The translations under genes and the position numbers were made by a program. A stretch of 64,000 bases of DNA from Trichosporon coremiiforme (lineage: Eukaryota; Basidiomycota; Tremellomycetes; Trichosporonales; Trichosporonaceae), in contig BCJJ01000013.1 of assembly GCA_039545355.1 (NCBI GenBank), forward strand, positions 62,001-126,000, in the 5' to 3' direction. The first letter of the stretch is position 1. Every line of letters starts with the position of its first letter. Shown here in pieces: positions 43,308-52,758 of this stretch. Under the pieces are notes generated by a model. It was not told the origin of the DNA. It saw only the letters and a list, made by a program, of their open reading frames with translations, and made no database searches.

Positions 43308-44800
43308 TCACGGCGCATCCCTCGAGTTCCTGAGCACCGCGCGCCCGCCCTCGGCGAGCGTCGTCGTGTTCGCAGCACTGTGATCCTCCATTCTGACCCA
43401 CGTCCTGAGTCCATCGAGCTCGCCTCTCCTAGTCGTAAACTCGAAAACACGCGAACCCCGCGCCCATGTCCCGTACCCTCCGTATCCAGTGTGTCGGGCG
43501 AAGCAGAAACTGAATGGCCCGACCGCATCCGCGCGGCCGCACCAGTCGTTCCCATGGTCATGCCCGGAGATTACACCGAGAAGCCCGTCGTTCGCGCCCA
43601 GCGTGCCCGTCACGGCAGCCCACCAGGGATGGCTGGGGTTCGTCCTATGCCAGAATCCGCTGAGGTCAGCGACCCAAGTGACCGAAAACTTGTGCTCACG
43701 CCTTGGAGTTTCCCTGCGTATCGGGCTCCGTGTCGATGTTGATGCCGGGGAAGTCGTCTGGGTGTGTCTGCACTTCCTTCTCGATCGTTCCCGCAGCGAC
43801 GGGGGGAATGTGCACGAACACAAGAGCGGGCGGGAGGCTGCCCCATGCCTGCCGCATTGCGTCGGCCGTGCTGTTGATCCAGGTCGCGGCCTGCGGGTCG
43901 ACCCAGTCTTGCGACATCCACGGCTCGTCCTTGATCCCGAACTCGCCAGAGTTGTGTACCCCGCTGCGAGAGTCGAAGAACCAGAGCACCGCCGCGGGCG
44001 CTCCGCTGTGCCTGTGGCCGTGGCCCCTGCCGTTCCGCCCCTCCTCGTTGGTGTCACGGCGGCCGTGCTTGCCATCGGCCCAGAGAGGAATGAAGTAGTT
44101 GAACTGTCCCTTCGGGTCAGCGGCACTCTCGGCGACACGCTGCGTCCAGGAGAGTTCGGGTGCAACGTCCTTCTCGTGCAGCCACGAGCTGATGTGGGAC
44201 ACGTTGTAACTCTCGTCGTGGTTCCCGAAGACGCTGCAGAAACGCGTCTTGCTCTCGAGCACAGGGCGAAGGAGGTGATCCTGGTGGCCGGAGACATTGT
44301 AAAATGTGTTCTCGCCCGTGACCTGGTCGCCGCCGAAAACGACAAAGTCAGGCGACTCGTCGGACAGCGCCTTGCGCATGACTTCGGTGCTCTTTGCGTC
44401 CTGCCGTTAGCTGTCAGAGGGAGCAAGTCAACCCGAAGACACCCACAGCCGCATCGGCCCAGTCTACCCAGGAGTTGTTCGTACCCCGCTCGCCATAGTG
44501 CAGGTCAGAGAAGAGGACCATCTTGAATCTGTCTCCGTTCGCGCTGAGTGTCCTTCCATCAGGATAGGGATTCAGCGCATCGTGCAATCCATTGTGGCCT
44601 GCGGGGGCGGCAACGACGGAGGGTGCGCTATTGACCAGCGTAAATAACACGGCGAGTCCGAACATGAGGGCGACGAAGAGCATGGGGATCCATTGTCGCG
44701 CTGAGGGTCGCGCTTTATGCGGCCACGCAAAGAGGAGATCGAGATCCGGAGAAGACGCCGCGAGGAGACGTTCCTCGTCTGCGTGATTCGCACTAGCCAT
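43308..44800 (-). CDS. Membrane-anchored calcineurin-like metallophosphoesterase
   Basis: Exons 44800-44447, 44400-43700 and 43659-43308 join to 468 residues; introns are 46 and 40 bases. A ~35-residue cytosolic N terminus is followed by one membrane helix (WIPMLFVALMFGLAVLFTLV), making a type II protein with a lumenal or extracellular enzyme domain. The dinuclear-metal motifs appear in order: FSDLHYGE, FVVFGGDQVTG, VFGNHDES, VFVHIPPV, and GVISGHDHGNDWC. This is the Dcr2/purple-acid-phosphatase-like set found in fungi. Several N-x-S/T sites fit glycosylation. The last exon supplies GHDH, so the splice at 43699-43660 is required for activity. Substrate is unknown. Confidence 0.87.
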
Positions 44801-45093
44801 CCTGGGTCATTCCGTTCCACTTTCGGCACGTCGGTGTCCGTTGGGCGCGAACGAGATAGAGGGATGGATGGCGAGGATGAAGAACGTGTGGAGAAAGCAC
44901 GAACGTGTGTATCCATCCACCCACGGGAGGGACAGATTAGATCGAATTCTCAGGCACGTCCGTTCGCCGGGACTGGCCGACCCTACACCACCCCTCGGTC
45001 TTCCAACATAACGCACCTTCTTTCTTCATCGTCCCAGCCTGCCGGGCTGCTAACACCGGCAGATGAGGTTGGGCCAGCAACGAGGCAAAAGAA

Positions 45094-45179
45094 TGACCTC
45101 TGGCGGGGTCGAACCGCCGACCTTATGCGTAACGCTGCAAGTGTTAAGCATACGCTCTAACCAACTGAGCTAAGTGGCC
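45094..45179 (-). tRNA. tRNA-Val(AAC) with 12-nt intron
   Basis: Exons are identical to the other four tRNA-Val copies. The intron is 45130-45141, of different sequence from the one at 27032 but the same as in the gene at 63804. A TTTT terminator lies just past the 3' end on the minus strand. The upstream GC-rich motif is at 45214-45242. Confidence 0.93.
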
Positions 45180-45445
45180 TGATGCTGCTGACGAGAGTGC
45201 TCCCCGCGGCCCAGCCTCGGCGCCGGCGGCGGGGGTGCGAGCGGCAAGCCGCCATGCTTACGCCAGGTGTTGTGCACTGTTAAGTGTCGGTGCGAGTGGG
45301 AGAAGCCTGTTGTGGTGTCGGCGTGCGGAGAACGCCGCTGGCAGCAGGGTCTCTGGATGGAGCAACAAGCCACTGAGCGCTCAGGCTCCCTTATCAACAA
45401 GTCTACCTCACTCACTCGCCGACAAGGACACTCACTCCGAACGAC
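45180..45445. other. Spacer with GC-rich tRNA upstream motif
   Basis: Holds the upstream motif of the tRNA-Val gene (45214-45242) and the presumed promoter of the repeat-protein gene at 45446. Nothing else is seen. Confidence 0.5.
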
Positions 45446-46232
45446 ATGAGCTCCAGTAGCTTTACTGACGAGACAGAGCGTCGGCTACCTGCTCCAACCG
45501 CCGGATGCATCCTCACCAAGCATCTCGCAACGAAGCGGAGAACATCTGCGGTCCAGGTCGACTCGCCCTTGTAAGTGCTGTCTCCCGCTCCTGAGTTCAT
45601 GACTGACGGCAGCGAGCTGCAAGCGATCTCAAGTATAGATGACACGTATGCTGTGCGCCTTATCGAAGATTGTACAGGAAAGCCAGACGTCGTCCTGAAG
45701 TCGGCCAAGGGCACTGTGGACGTTGACGTCGCGCTGCTCGGAACGCGGCCAGCAAGTATAGTGGCCGACACGCGGAACCACCCTCTCCGACTGCGGATCA
45801 GTGCCAACGGCCCGATCACTCTGCAGGCAACCTCAGGATCTGGTGAGTCACAGGCTGTGAGGCAGGCTGGCAGCAGGTGCGATCCATGTCTGGCTACCGC
45901 GGGACTTCGACGGAACAATCGTTGCGCATTGTTTCGGCATACTTGACACCCGACTCTCGCCCAGACTGATGGAGTGCGCGGAGCGCATTCCTGGAAGGCG
46001 TGACGACTATGAGTGGAACGGGCCGGATCACCGGCAGAGCTGGCGCGTGCGTATACCTCCAGACGTAGATGAGGGCGCGCTGTCGACAGAAGCGAGGAGG
46101 GTAGAATCAAGCAAAGAGCAGAAGAGGGAAGCTAGCCTCCTCAAGGCGACTACTGTGACTGGGAGGATGTGCTTCTATCATCCCGTTGACCAGGAGTCGG
46201 CTGAGCGCAGGGGCCGATGTACCGTCATGTGA
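45446..46232 (+). CDS. NG[AS][IV]-repeat-family protein with CaaX box, divergent paralogue
   Basis: Exons 45446-45570, 45613-45842 and 45877-46232 join to 236 residues. The units are weaker than in the paralogues: SIDDTYAVRLIED, KSAKGTVDVDVALLG, GSGAIHVWLPRDFDGTIVAH, then WRVRIPPDVDEG, aligned to VWHVRVPEE in the other copies. The C terminus ends CTVM, again a CaaX box. The third exon begins at a CAGCAG double acceptor; either choice stays in frame. Asn of the NG turns is often replaced, and the segment after VAH is unlike the paralogues, so the gene may be drifting. Retention of the CaaX box argues that it is still functional. Confidence 0.65.
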
Positions 46233-46389
46233 GACGGGGCGACTGTAATCGTTCCTTCCCTGTCTCCCTTCGTCTGCTCGCCGCTTTCTCCTCACCTATT
46301 CATCTTACCGCCTCTCCGAGGTGTCTGTAGACTCTTCCTCGCTTTCTTTGCACCTCAGCAACTCCTTAACGGTGCTCTGTGCGCTCGCT
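46233..46389. other. Short intergenic spacer
   Basis: CT-rich sequence between the repeat-protein gene and the inverted-repeat element. Nothing recognised. Confidence 0.5.
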
Positions 46390-46979
46390 GTTGGAAATCA
46401 CGTGATTTCTTGCCCGTCCCTCTGTTTCGACGTATGCTTCTTACACACATTCGCGGTGCCCCCGGCGCCTTCCAACAGCCTGTCGCTAGTCTTATTGTTC
46501 TCTAGCTTCCTGTAGAACATATAAACGGCCACCTGACCACCCTATGCATCCTCATCCAATCGATCAGTTCAATCTAGCCGTGCTGCGAGCAACATCGTTG
46601 CTTGGGCATTCAGCGGCTCAGATCCCAACACTCGCTGTAGAAATCTAGACTGCCCGGGGCCCAAGCAACGATGCTGCTCGTAGGGTGGCTAGACTTGAAC
46701 TGATCAACAGAGAATGTGGTTGCATAGGATGGCCAGATGGCCACTTATATATCTACAAGCAGCTAGAGAACAAAGAGACTAGCTGCAGGCTATCGGAGGA
46801 TGTCGTACGGTGTCGGGCGCCGAGGCCGGCGCCGAGAATGCGTGTAAGAAGCATGTTGAGCATGTTCTCAGCTAGAACAATAGAAACATTGAGAACGGGG
46901 GTGCTGACAGGATGTCGAACACCGGAGTACGGGCCGAGTGCCGCGAGACACGTGGGAAAGAAATCACGTGGTTTCCAAC
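46390..46979. mobile_element. Large foldback (inverted-repeat) element, ~590 bp
   Basis: The left arm (46390-46607) and right arm (46659-46979) are imperfect reverse complements, with a ~51-base centre. Innermost blocks are nearly exact: GATCAGTTCAA...CGTTGCTTGGG on the left, and its complement on the right. The outer ends share GTTGGAAA(T/C)CACGTGATTTC. Arms differ by indels, the right being ~100 bases longer. The right arm matches the solo copy at 26027-26296. No open reading frame or clear target-site duplication is seen. This is the structure of a foldback or MITE-like element; alternatively it arose by an inverted duplication. It ends 68 bases upstream of a tRNA-Gly gene. Confidence 0.75.
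46714..46979. repeat. Dispersed repeat, copy B (right arm)
   Basis: Matches copy A at 26027-26296 over the whole length at about 85-90 percent by eye. It includes the GGCGCCGAGGCCGGCGCCGA block at 46816-46835. Confidence 0.85.
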
Positions 46980-47047
46980 AACTCGCCACTAGCCCGGAGG
47001 GCTCACGACGACCCCGCGAGGCACGTTCTCGTCAGCAGACGTCCAAC

Positions 47048-47123
47048 ACATCTATGGTGAAATGGTATCATGCATCGTTGCCACGTGATTCGATGCGGTG
47101 GGGGTTCGATTCCCCCTGGATGT
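47048..47123 (+). tRNA. tRNA-Gly(GCC) with 6-nt intron
   Basis: Identical to the 70-nt intronless tRNA-Gly genes, except for six extra bases, CGTGAT, at 47084-47089. They sit after the base at position 37 of the anticodon loop, the canonical place of nuclear tRNA introns. A TTTT follows at 47128. Whether the splicing endonuclease accepts so small an intron is not known from sequence. Confidence 0.88.
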
Positions 47124-47488
47124 ATGCTTTTGCATGTCTAGTCTGCGAACGAAGATGGAGGAAAGTGTTTTTGTAAGAGGTTTGGTTGGACAGAGAGATG
47201 GAGGGACTGGTGGAAGCAGGGTTGATGTGTAGGGTCGAGAGGGCGTGAGTGGCGTTGACCCTGGCGGCCAGTCCGCTGCGTGTGGGATCTGAGAATCGGA
47301 TCGGACCCCGCTTGCGCATGCGACGTCCACAACGTTGCAGAGGGATACCCAGACACAGAACGCTTAGCCGGTGTGGAACTTGACGTGGGGGAAAGTTGGC
47401 AGGCAGGACTCGGCTACCATCTTATCGTTATCTGCGCCACCCCAAACACAACCGAGCGGAATGACGTCAAAGCCCCCTCTCAAACCCA

Positions 47489-47517
47489 CCCCCCCCCCCC
47501 CCCCCCCCCCCCCCCCC
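47489..47517. repeat. Homopolymer run of 29 C
   Basis: An uninterrupted run of C. Its true length is uncertain, since homopolymers of this size are error-prone in sequencing. Confidence 0.85.
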
Positions 47518-49358
47518 ACGCTCTGCATGGATATCGTTTGCTGTTGGGTGTGCAGCGACTGGGGACTCCATGAGGAATCTGACGAAAGCCAGGGTTATCT
47601 ATCGGAATGGGGAAGGGCTCAACACTGCTTCTGCGGAGTTGCTTGAGCCAATGCGTCTCAACAGAAACAAATCCAATCTTGTTCACATTTGCATCGAAAT
47701 GCTTCCAATCTAGTCCACAGTTGCGGTGCAACTCTGAGCGAACCGAACCTAGAGCCTTGATCAACCATGTCGCAATGCAACGTGGTCCAGAACGTTGGAA
47801 CCGTCCGCCGGCAGCTGTGTACCTCAGAGACCCATTTAGCGGGGAGCTTCCGCCAGGTCCAGTTCGTGTCTCGAGGCAACATGCAGCGAGCACGCGATGA
47901 AGGCGTGCGACAACCGCGTTCAACCGTCGAGGCGGCACTTCCTGGCGTTCCGTGTCGCTGTTCGCGAAGCTGGGGAATGTTGGGGAATGTTGCGAGGGTT
48001 ATGAATGATTACGCGATGACGCTTTGATGTGGCTCACACTGCACGACGGGGCTTCTGTGCACTGACCGGTTTTCGGGGAATGGGTCCATTCGGGAGCAGG
48101 CAGCCATGACATGGTTATCGCCCTTTCGGCGAAATAACGTGAGTTAACGAGACCTGCGACGAGGCCAACGACGTCTTTCTGGCCGCGACTGGTCCCTCGG
48201 AGGCTGACAAAGTTGATGAGAACAGCCGAGCCACCCATCGCCTGGCTACTCTTGTCACTCCAGCAAACAGAAGTCAGGTTACGGGAAGCTGGTCCCATCG
48301 AGGATGCTTGCACTTTGGTTGAGTTGCAGCTCAGCGTTTCTGCAAGCACTCGAACCAAGCACCGACAGCGCGGTCCCGGCCCTCTCCTTATTGCTGTGTC
48401 TCTGTCCGGCTTGGCATGAACCAGAGGAGCAAGAGGGGCCACGTGCCGCCGTCAGCAGGTCGAATGAATTGCTGATGTGCTGCGCGACTTCGGCTCAGAA
48501 CACCGCAAAATGACAAAAATGACGCCGGAGAAACGTGCTGCGTACCTTCGGACACCATGCGCTGTGTACCCCGCACCGCCGTGCGCAGTTGCCCCACTCC
48601 GTCTCTACCCTCAAGCAATCAGAGCACCAGTCTCGAGCAGCTGCTGGACGATGTTATTCTCACGTGATGCCATTGAGCCCGTCCACCCTGCCATCCCACA
48701 CTTGCGACCCCGGGCGGGAGGCATTAAGCTCGCCTTGCAGCCTTCCTTGCGTTCCCGTGTGCACCGACCTTTCTCCCCGGTCCCAGCGCGTCGCGTAGCT
48801 GCGGCGATCGGGGCAATATTGAGTCTCGGCTGTTGGGTTTCCATTGCGATCGTGGTGATCTGTACGAGACCATGCTCACGCTCACCTCAGAGTGGAGGTG
48901 TTCGTCGCGCGTCGTACGGGGCAAAGGTACCCTCGGGCCAGCAAGCCGCGCATACTGTACCGGTGCCTACTAAAGGGACTTCGCCGCCGAAACGTGCCTC
49001 CGCTCGCCTTCGATGCTCCGCCGCCGTCGAGCGTAACCTGGCGTCGTACAAGTTCTGAAACTTCGGCAGGAGCCAAGCACGGCTCCAGAGGTAGCTGCGC
49101 ATCAACCGGCGGCGTCTTGGCACTGGCCCAACATCCCGCGCGCAGCTCTTGCGGCTTCCCCATGCTCGTCCAGGCTGGAACAGGCTCACACATGCCGTTC
49201 AAGCCGTGCTCTTGGTGACGCATCTCCCGCGACGCGCGACGAGGAAACCCGAAGCTAATTTTCACCCGCGATAATCCGGCAGCAGCTCTGCAGCTCGCGA
49301 ACCTCGCACACCTCGCATCTCATGCAGATCTCAAACGGCAGGAGGGCGTGCTCTCACA

Positions 49359-49366
49359 TATATAAA
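49359..49366 (+). promoter_or_regulatory. TATA box of the secreted-protein gene
   Basis: TATATAAA, 53 bases before the ATG at 49419. A strong consensus TATA at this distance suggests high or inducible expression, as is common for secreted proteins. Confidence 0.6.
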
Positions 49367-49418
49367 CACGAGCGGCTGACATGATCCACCCACATCTCCC
49401 CCCAACTTGCCGTACGCC

Positions 49419-51012
49419 ATGAGGACCGCCTCTCTTCTTCTGACGGCCAGCGTCGCCTGCGCCTGGTCGTCCCCCATCAAGCGCAACTGGTCACAGGGCG
49501 AGGGTGATAACGCCGTCGGCCACGCCGACATTGAGACCGCTTCGGACGCCTCAGCGACTGGATCCACTGACCAGGGCGAAGGAGACAATGCTTCTAGCTC
49601 GATTGGAGGCCAGGGAGCTCCGATCACTGCGACTGTTAGCCTTCCTGGCTCGATTGGAGGCCAGGGCGCTCCCGTGTCCACTGTGACTGTTAGCCTTCCT
49701 GGCTCCGCCGTCCCTATTCCGTCTGGCTCCAACGCGGGCGACAACAAGGCCAGCGGTGATGAAGGTGCTGTCGGTTTCCCCGGATTCCACCCCAACGGTC
49801 CGGGTAAGCAGACCTTCGAATTCCTTTCTCCGACTGTCGACTTCCAGCCGGCGGGCCAGTGGTTCACGTCGAACCTGAACGCGTACGTGGAGCAGGGCCC
49901 CGCCAACGTTTCAGTCACCGTCGCCGGCTCCGGCATAACCTTCACCGGCAGCGGCAACTCCGACGTCTGGACGCTGTACGTGAACGGCACTGCTAGCGAC
50001 CAGCTCAAGTCGACCCCGTGGGGTAAGGACGCCGTCGTCAACATCCAGAAGCAGTCCACCGGGGAACAGACCTTCCCGAAGACGGACGCCGCCGTCTCTG
50101 GCCTGGAGTACGGCTACTACGTCTTCACCCTCAGCTCGAGCGGCAACCTCACCTTCGATTACGCCGAGCCCAACACGGACGGCGAGCGCTACCAGATCGG
50201 ATCCGCCAACGCGACCTATATCGGTAAGGACTCCCACGTCCAAAAGGAGGGAAACTGGGAGGGCAGCGACGGCGGTCTCTACACCAAGGACAAGGGCGCC
50301 AAGCTCATCATCACCGTTCCCCAGGGCACGGCGCTGCTGGATCTCCGCGCCGGCCAGCCCCCCGTCCCCTTCGCCGACTTCCGCGTCACCACCACCCCGC
50401 CTCCCCTCTTCGGCCCCTCGGTCCAAGAGTTCCACCCCAACCTTCAGAACGCCGGCAGCACGGCCTCGAACTACATTGGCAACATCCCCATCTACACAAC
50501 CCTTCTGAACCCTAACCTGAACTACAACGTCGTCATCGAGACCATCGGGGACCAGGATGAGGTATTCTCCGTCCACGGCATCACCTTCTTCCCGTGAGTT
50601 CTCCCAGTAGCCGGAGCTGACCAGCAGCGCCCTTCCTCCGTCGACCCAGAACGGCACGGTCCCTGGCGGTCAAGGCAACCAGAACGGCGACCAGAACCAG
50701 GATGTTGGAGGCGGCACCGGTGAGGGAAATGGAAGCCAGCAGACCGGCGGTTCGACCCAGGGCTCGACCGAGGGTGCGCACAACGGTCTCGGCGGCAAGA
50801 CCGCCGAGGGGGGCCGCAACCACCACCACCCCGACAAGGGCTGGTGGGGCTGGTCCAAGCACCGCAAGGAGGAGGAGGCGGCCAAGGGCGGCAACGGTGG
50901 AAAGGGGGGCAACGGCGGCCCTGGTGGCGTCGGTGGCGGAAATGGAGGTGACGGTGGCCGCGGCGGTGACGGCGCCGATGGCGGCGGCTGGGGCTGCCCG
51001 GTCGGCAACTAA
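49419..51012 (+). CDS. Secreted protein with Gly-rich C-terminal tail, function unknown
   Basis: Exons 49419-50593 and 50625-51012, with a 31-base intron that ends in a double CAGCAG acceptor, give 520 residues. A signal peptide (MRTASLLLTASVACAWSS) is followed by a KR dipeptide, a possible Kex2 site. Residues ~60-100 contain two tandem copies of a ~18-residue unit, SIGGQGAP...TVSLPGS. A central ~250-residue region has beta-rich sequence with many N-x-S/T sites (FTGSGNSDVWTLYVNGTAS) that looks carbohydrate-binding or galactose-binding-like, but I cannot name a family. The tail is Gly/Asn/Gln-rich with HHHPDKGWWGWSKHRK, ending GWGCPVGN. No GPI signal or membrane helix is visible. Confidence 0.75.
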
Positions 51013-51595
51013 ACGCCGGATGAACCCTGCTGTAATCTCAGAAGAAATCAGACTGAACGAGTCTGCGCTGTGCGATAAGTATAGTATCTAGACATGATAT
51101 GTGACAGTGTTTTCTTGTTGCTCGATAGCATGGCCAGGGATTGCGTTACAACCGTCTCCTGCGCCAGCCAGCTGTTGTCAGCTTTTGACTCGGTAAACAA
51201 CCCGACAGCTCACAATGCGGGTGACCTCGCTCACTTCCCACTTCTCGCAATATTGTCCCTCGAGCCTTTGGAACTCGGCGAGGCTGGCTAGCAGTCCAGT
51301 CTCACGCGCCTTCCGTTTGCCAGCAGGGCCGAAATTCTTGGCGATCGTAACGAGATCGTCCATTGGAAAGTAGTCCCTGCGCACAGTCCCCCAGTATCAG
51401 TCGGTGCGTCGTTCACATCCTCTACGATCTTAAGCATCGTCTCCATCGTCTGTCGGACTCTTTGCGCTCGAACACAGTATTGTAACGACCAAATGTATGA
51501 AGCGCCCTCTGCCGAACGCACTATGCACATGCGCTGCTCGGCCACGGACGCCGCCGAGGGCGCACGCCGTGCCTGCGCCCTCGTGCAAGCACTTA
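51013..51595. other. Intergenic region
   Basis: About 580 bases between a protein gene and a tRNA. Two leftward frames (51178-51545) have ordinary-looking composition but no in-frame splice and no family. Nothing else is supported. Confidence 0.45.
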
Positions 51596-51680
51596 GGCCA
51601 CTTAGCTCAGTTGGTTAGAGCGTATGCTTAACACGCGAGTGATACGCATAAGGTCGGCGGTTCGACCCCGCCAGAGGTCA
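51596..51680 (+). tRNA. tRNA-Val(AAC) with 11-nt intron
   Basis: Exons are the same as the other copies. The intron is 51634-51644 (11 nt). TCTTTTGG follows as terminator. The GC-rich upstream motif is present in a more diverged form at 51553-51580. Confidence 0.93.
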
Positions 51681-52612
51681 TTCTTTTGGTCGTGCTTGAA
51701 TACGCCGTGCTTTTGATCTTTGAGGTCGAGGGTGTAGGCCAGCGAGATGGAAGGCCGCTTGTTTGAGGGGGATCGAGGGAATGGATACGGAAGCGCAGAT
51801 GAACGATAAGGAGGTCGTTCGACGAGGAAGACATTTGCGGGAATGGCCAGATCGGAGAATGCAATCGAGTCAGACTCCGGCATCCCAACCGATCTCTAGC
51901 CTCAGCTTCAAGGGATCCGTCTCGTGTCTCAGAAGTCCAGCATCAAACGATCCAAGGACTGCGAGATCGAATTCCCCGAAGCTCTGTGGTTCTGTTCTCA
52001 GGAACGCGAGAATGCTGGGAACCGCTTCCGAACTCGCGTCCCGGATCAAATATCGCGACCCTTCCTCGCCACTGGGGCAGCACCGCCTCGGCCTTATCTG
52101 TGCCAATTGTGGTTCGGAACATTACGCCAAGACACGGAGGTGCACAGGTGCGCCAGTTTTCTGCACAGGAAGATCGGGAGGTTCCTGGCACGATACTGGT
52201 GCTTGAACTTGACTGGGCACACGAGCACACACGAGTACGCAGAAGAGCTGTGCAGTACCACTGCTCTGGGACCAGACATGGGAGATAGGATGCGAATGCT
52301 GTACGGTGCACTGTCTTCTCTGTCATCGACGGAGGAATGCTCAGAAGGCACATGTTTCGGCCGACAGAAGCGTCAGCGATCGTGATGACCGGGTCTTGAG
52401 TTCTGGCCGGAAGGAGGCTGCCGGTCGAGTCGTTGTCTCCTGAGATGGAAGCGAGGGCTGTGGAGCACTTTTGAGTTGGGGCAACATCGATACGACGCAG
52501 TGTGGTGGAGGAGTGCGTCGGCGGAACACTGATCACGAGATGTCGTGCGTGGTGGAGCAGAGGCGTCGCGTCGTTTGCGAGGACGCCGGACGCTTGGTGG
52601 TACAGTGGTATA
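51681..52612. other. Region left of the transposon, no gene seen
   Basis: About 930 bases. Open frames on both strands up to ~240 codons have no domain. The sequence just before the transposon carries a duplicated TACAGTGGTATACAGTGG. Confidence 0.45.
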
Positions 52613-52639
52613 CAGTGGTGGTTTTTAGTTTCCGGACAC
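52613..52639 (+). repeat. Left terminal inverted repeat
   Basis: Starts CAGTGGTG and ends CCGGACAC, complementary to the right repeat with five mismatches. Confidence 0.88.
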
Positions 52640-52758
52640 CCCCCCTCCGTGCGCGACTCGTCGTGACACATCAACCACGGTTGCTATTGTTGCATGCAGC
52701 ATATCGGAAGAAAGCTGAGACACAGGGCTATTGGCATGTATAACTTTCGAATGCATAG

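Larger units (their letters stand above)
47124..49418. other. 2.3-kb region without a supported gene
   Basis: Contains a run of 29 C at 47489-47517, and a TATA box at 49359-49366 serving the next gene. Open frames up to ~190 codons exist on both strands, but none shows a domain, signal peptide or convincing splice structure. Confidence 0.45.

Noticed and set aside
47489..47517. Poly-C run as a functional i-motif or telomere-like element
   Set aside because: A lone homopolymer in the middle of the window has no telomeric unit, and its length may be a sequencing artefact.
48477..49058. 193-codon rightward open frame upstream of the secreted-protein gene
   Set aside because: No domain, no codon bias typical of the neighbours, and no promoter or splice evidence.
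51178..51545. Two leftward frames that might be exons of one gene
   Set aside because: The only GT...AG pair between them does not keep the reading frame.
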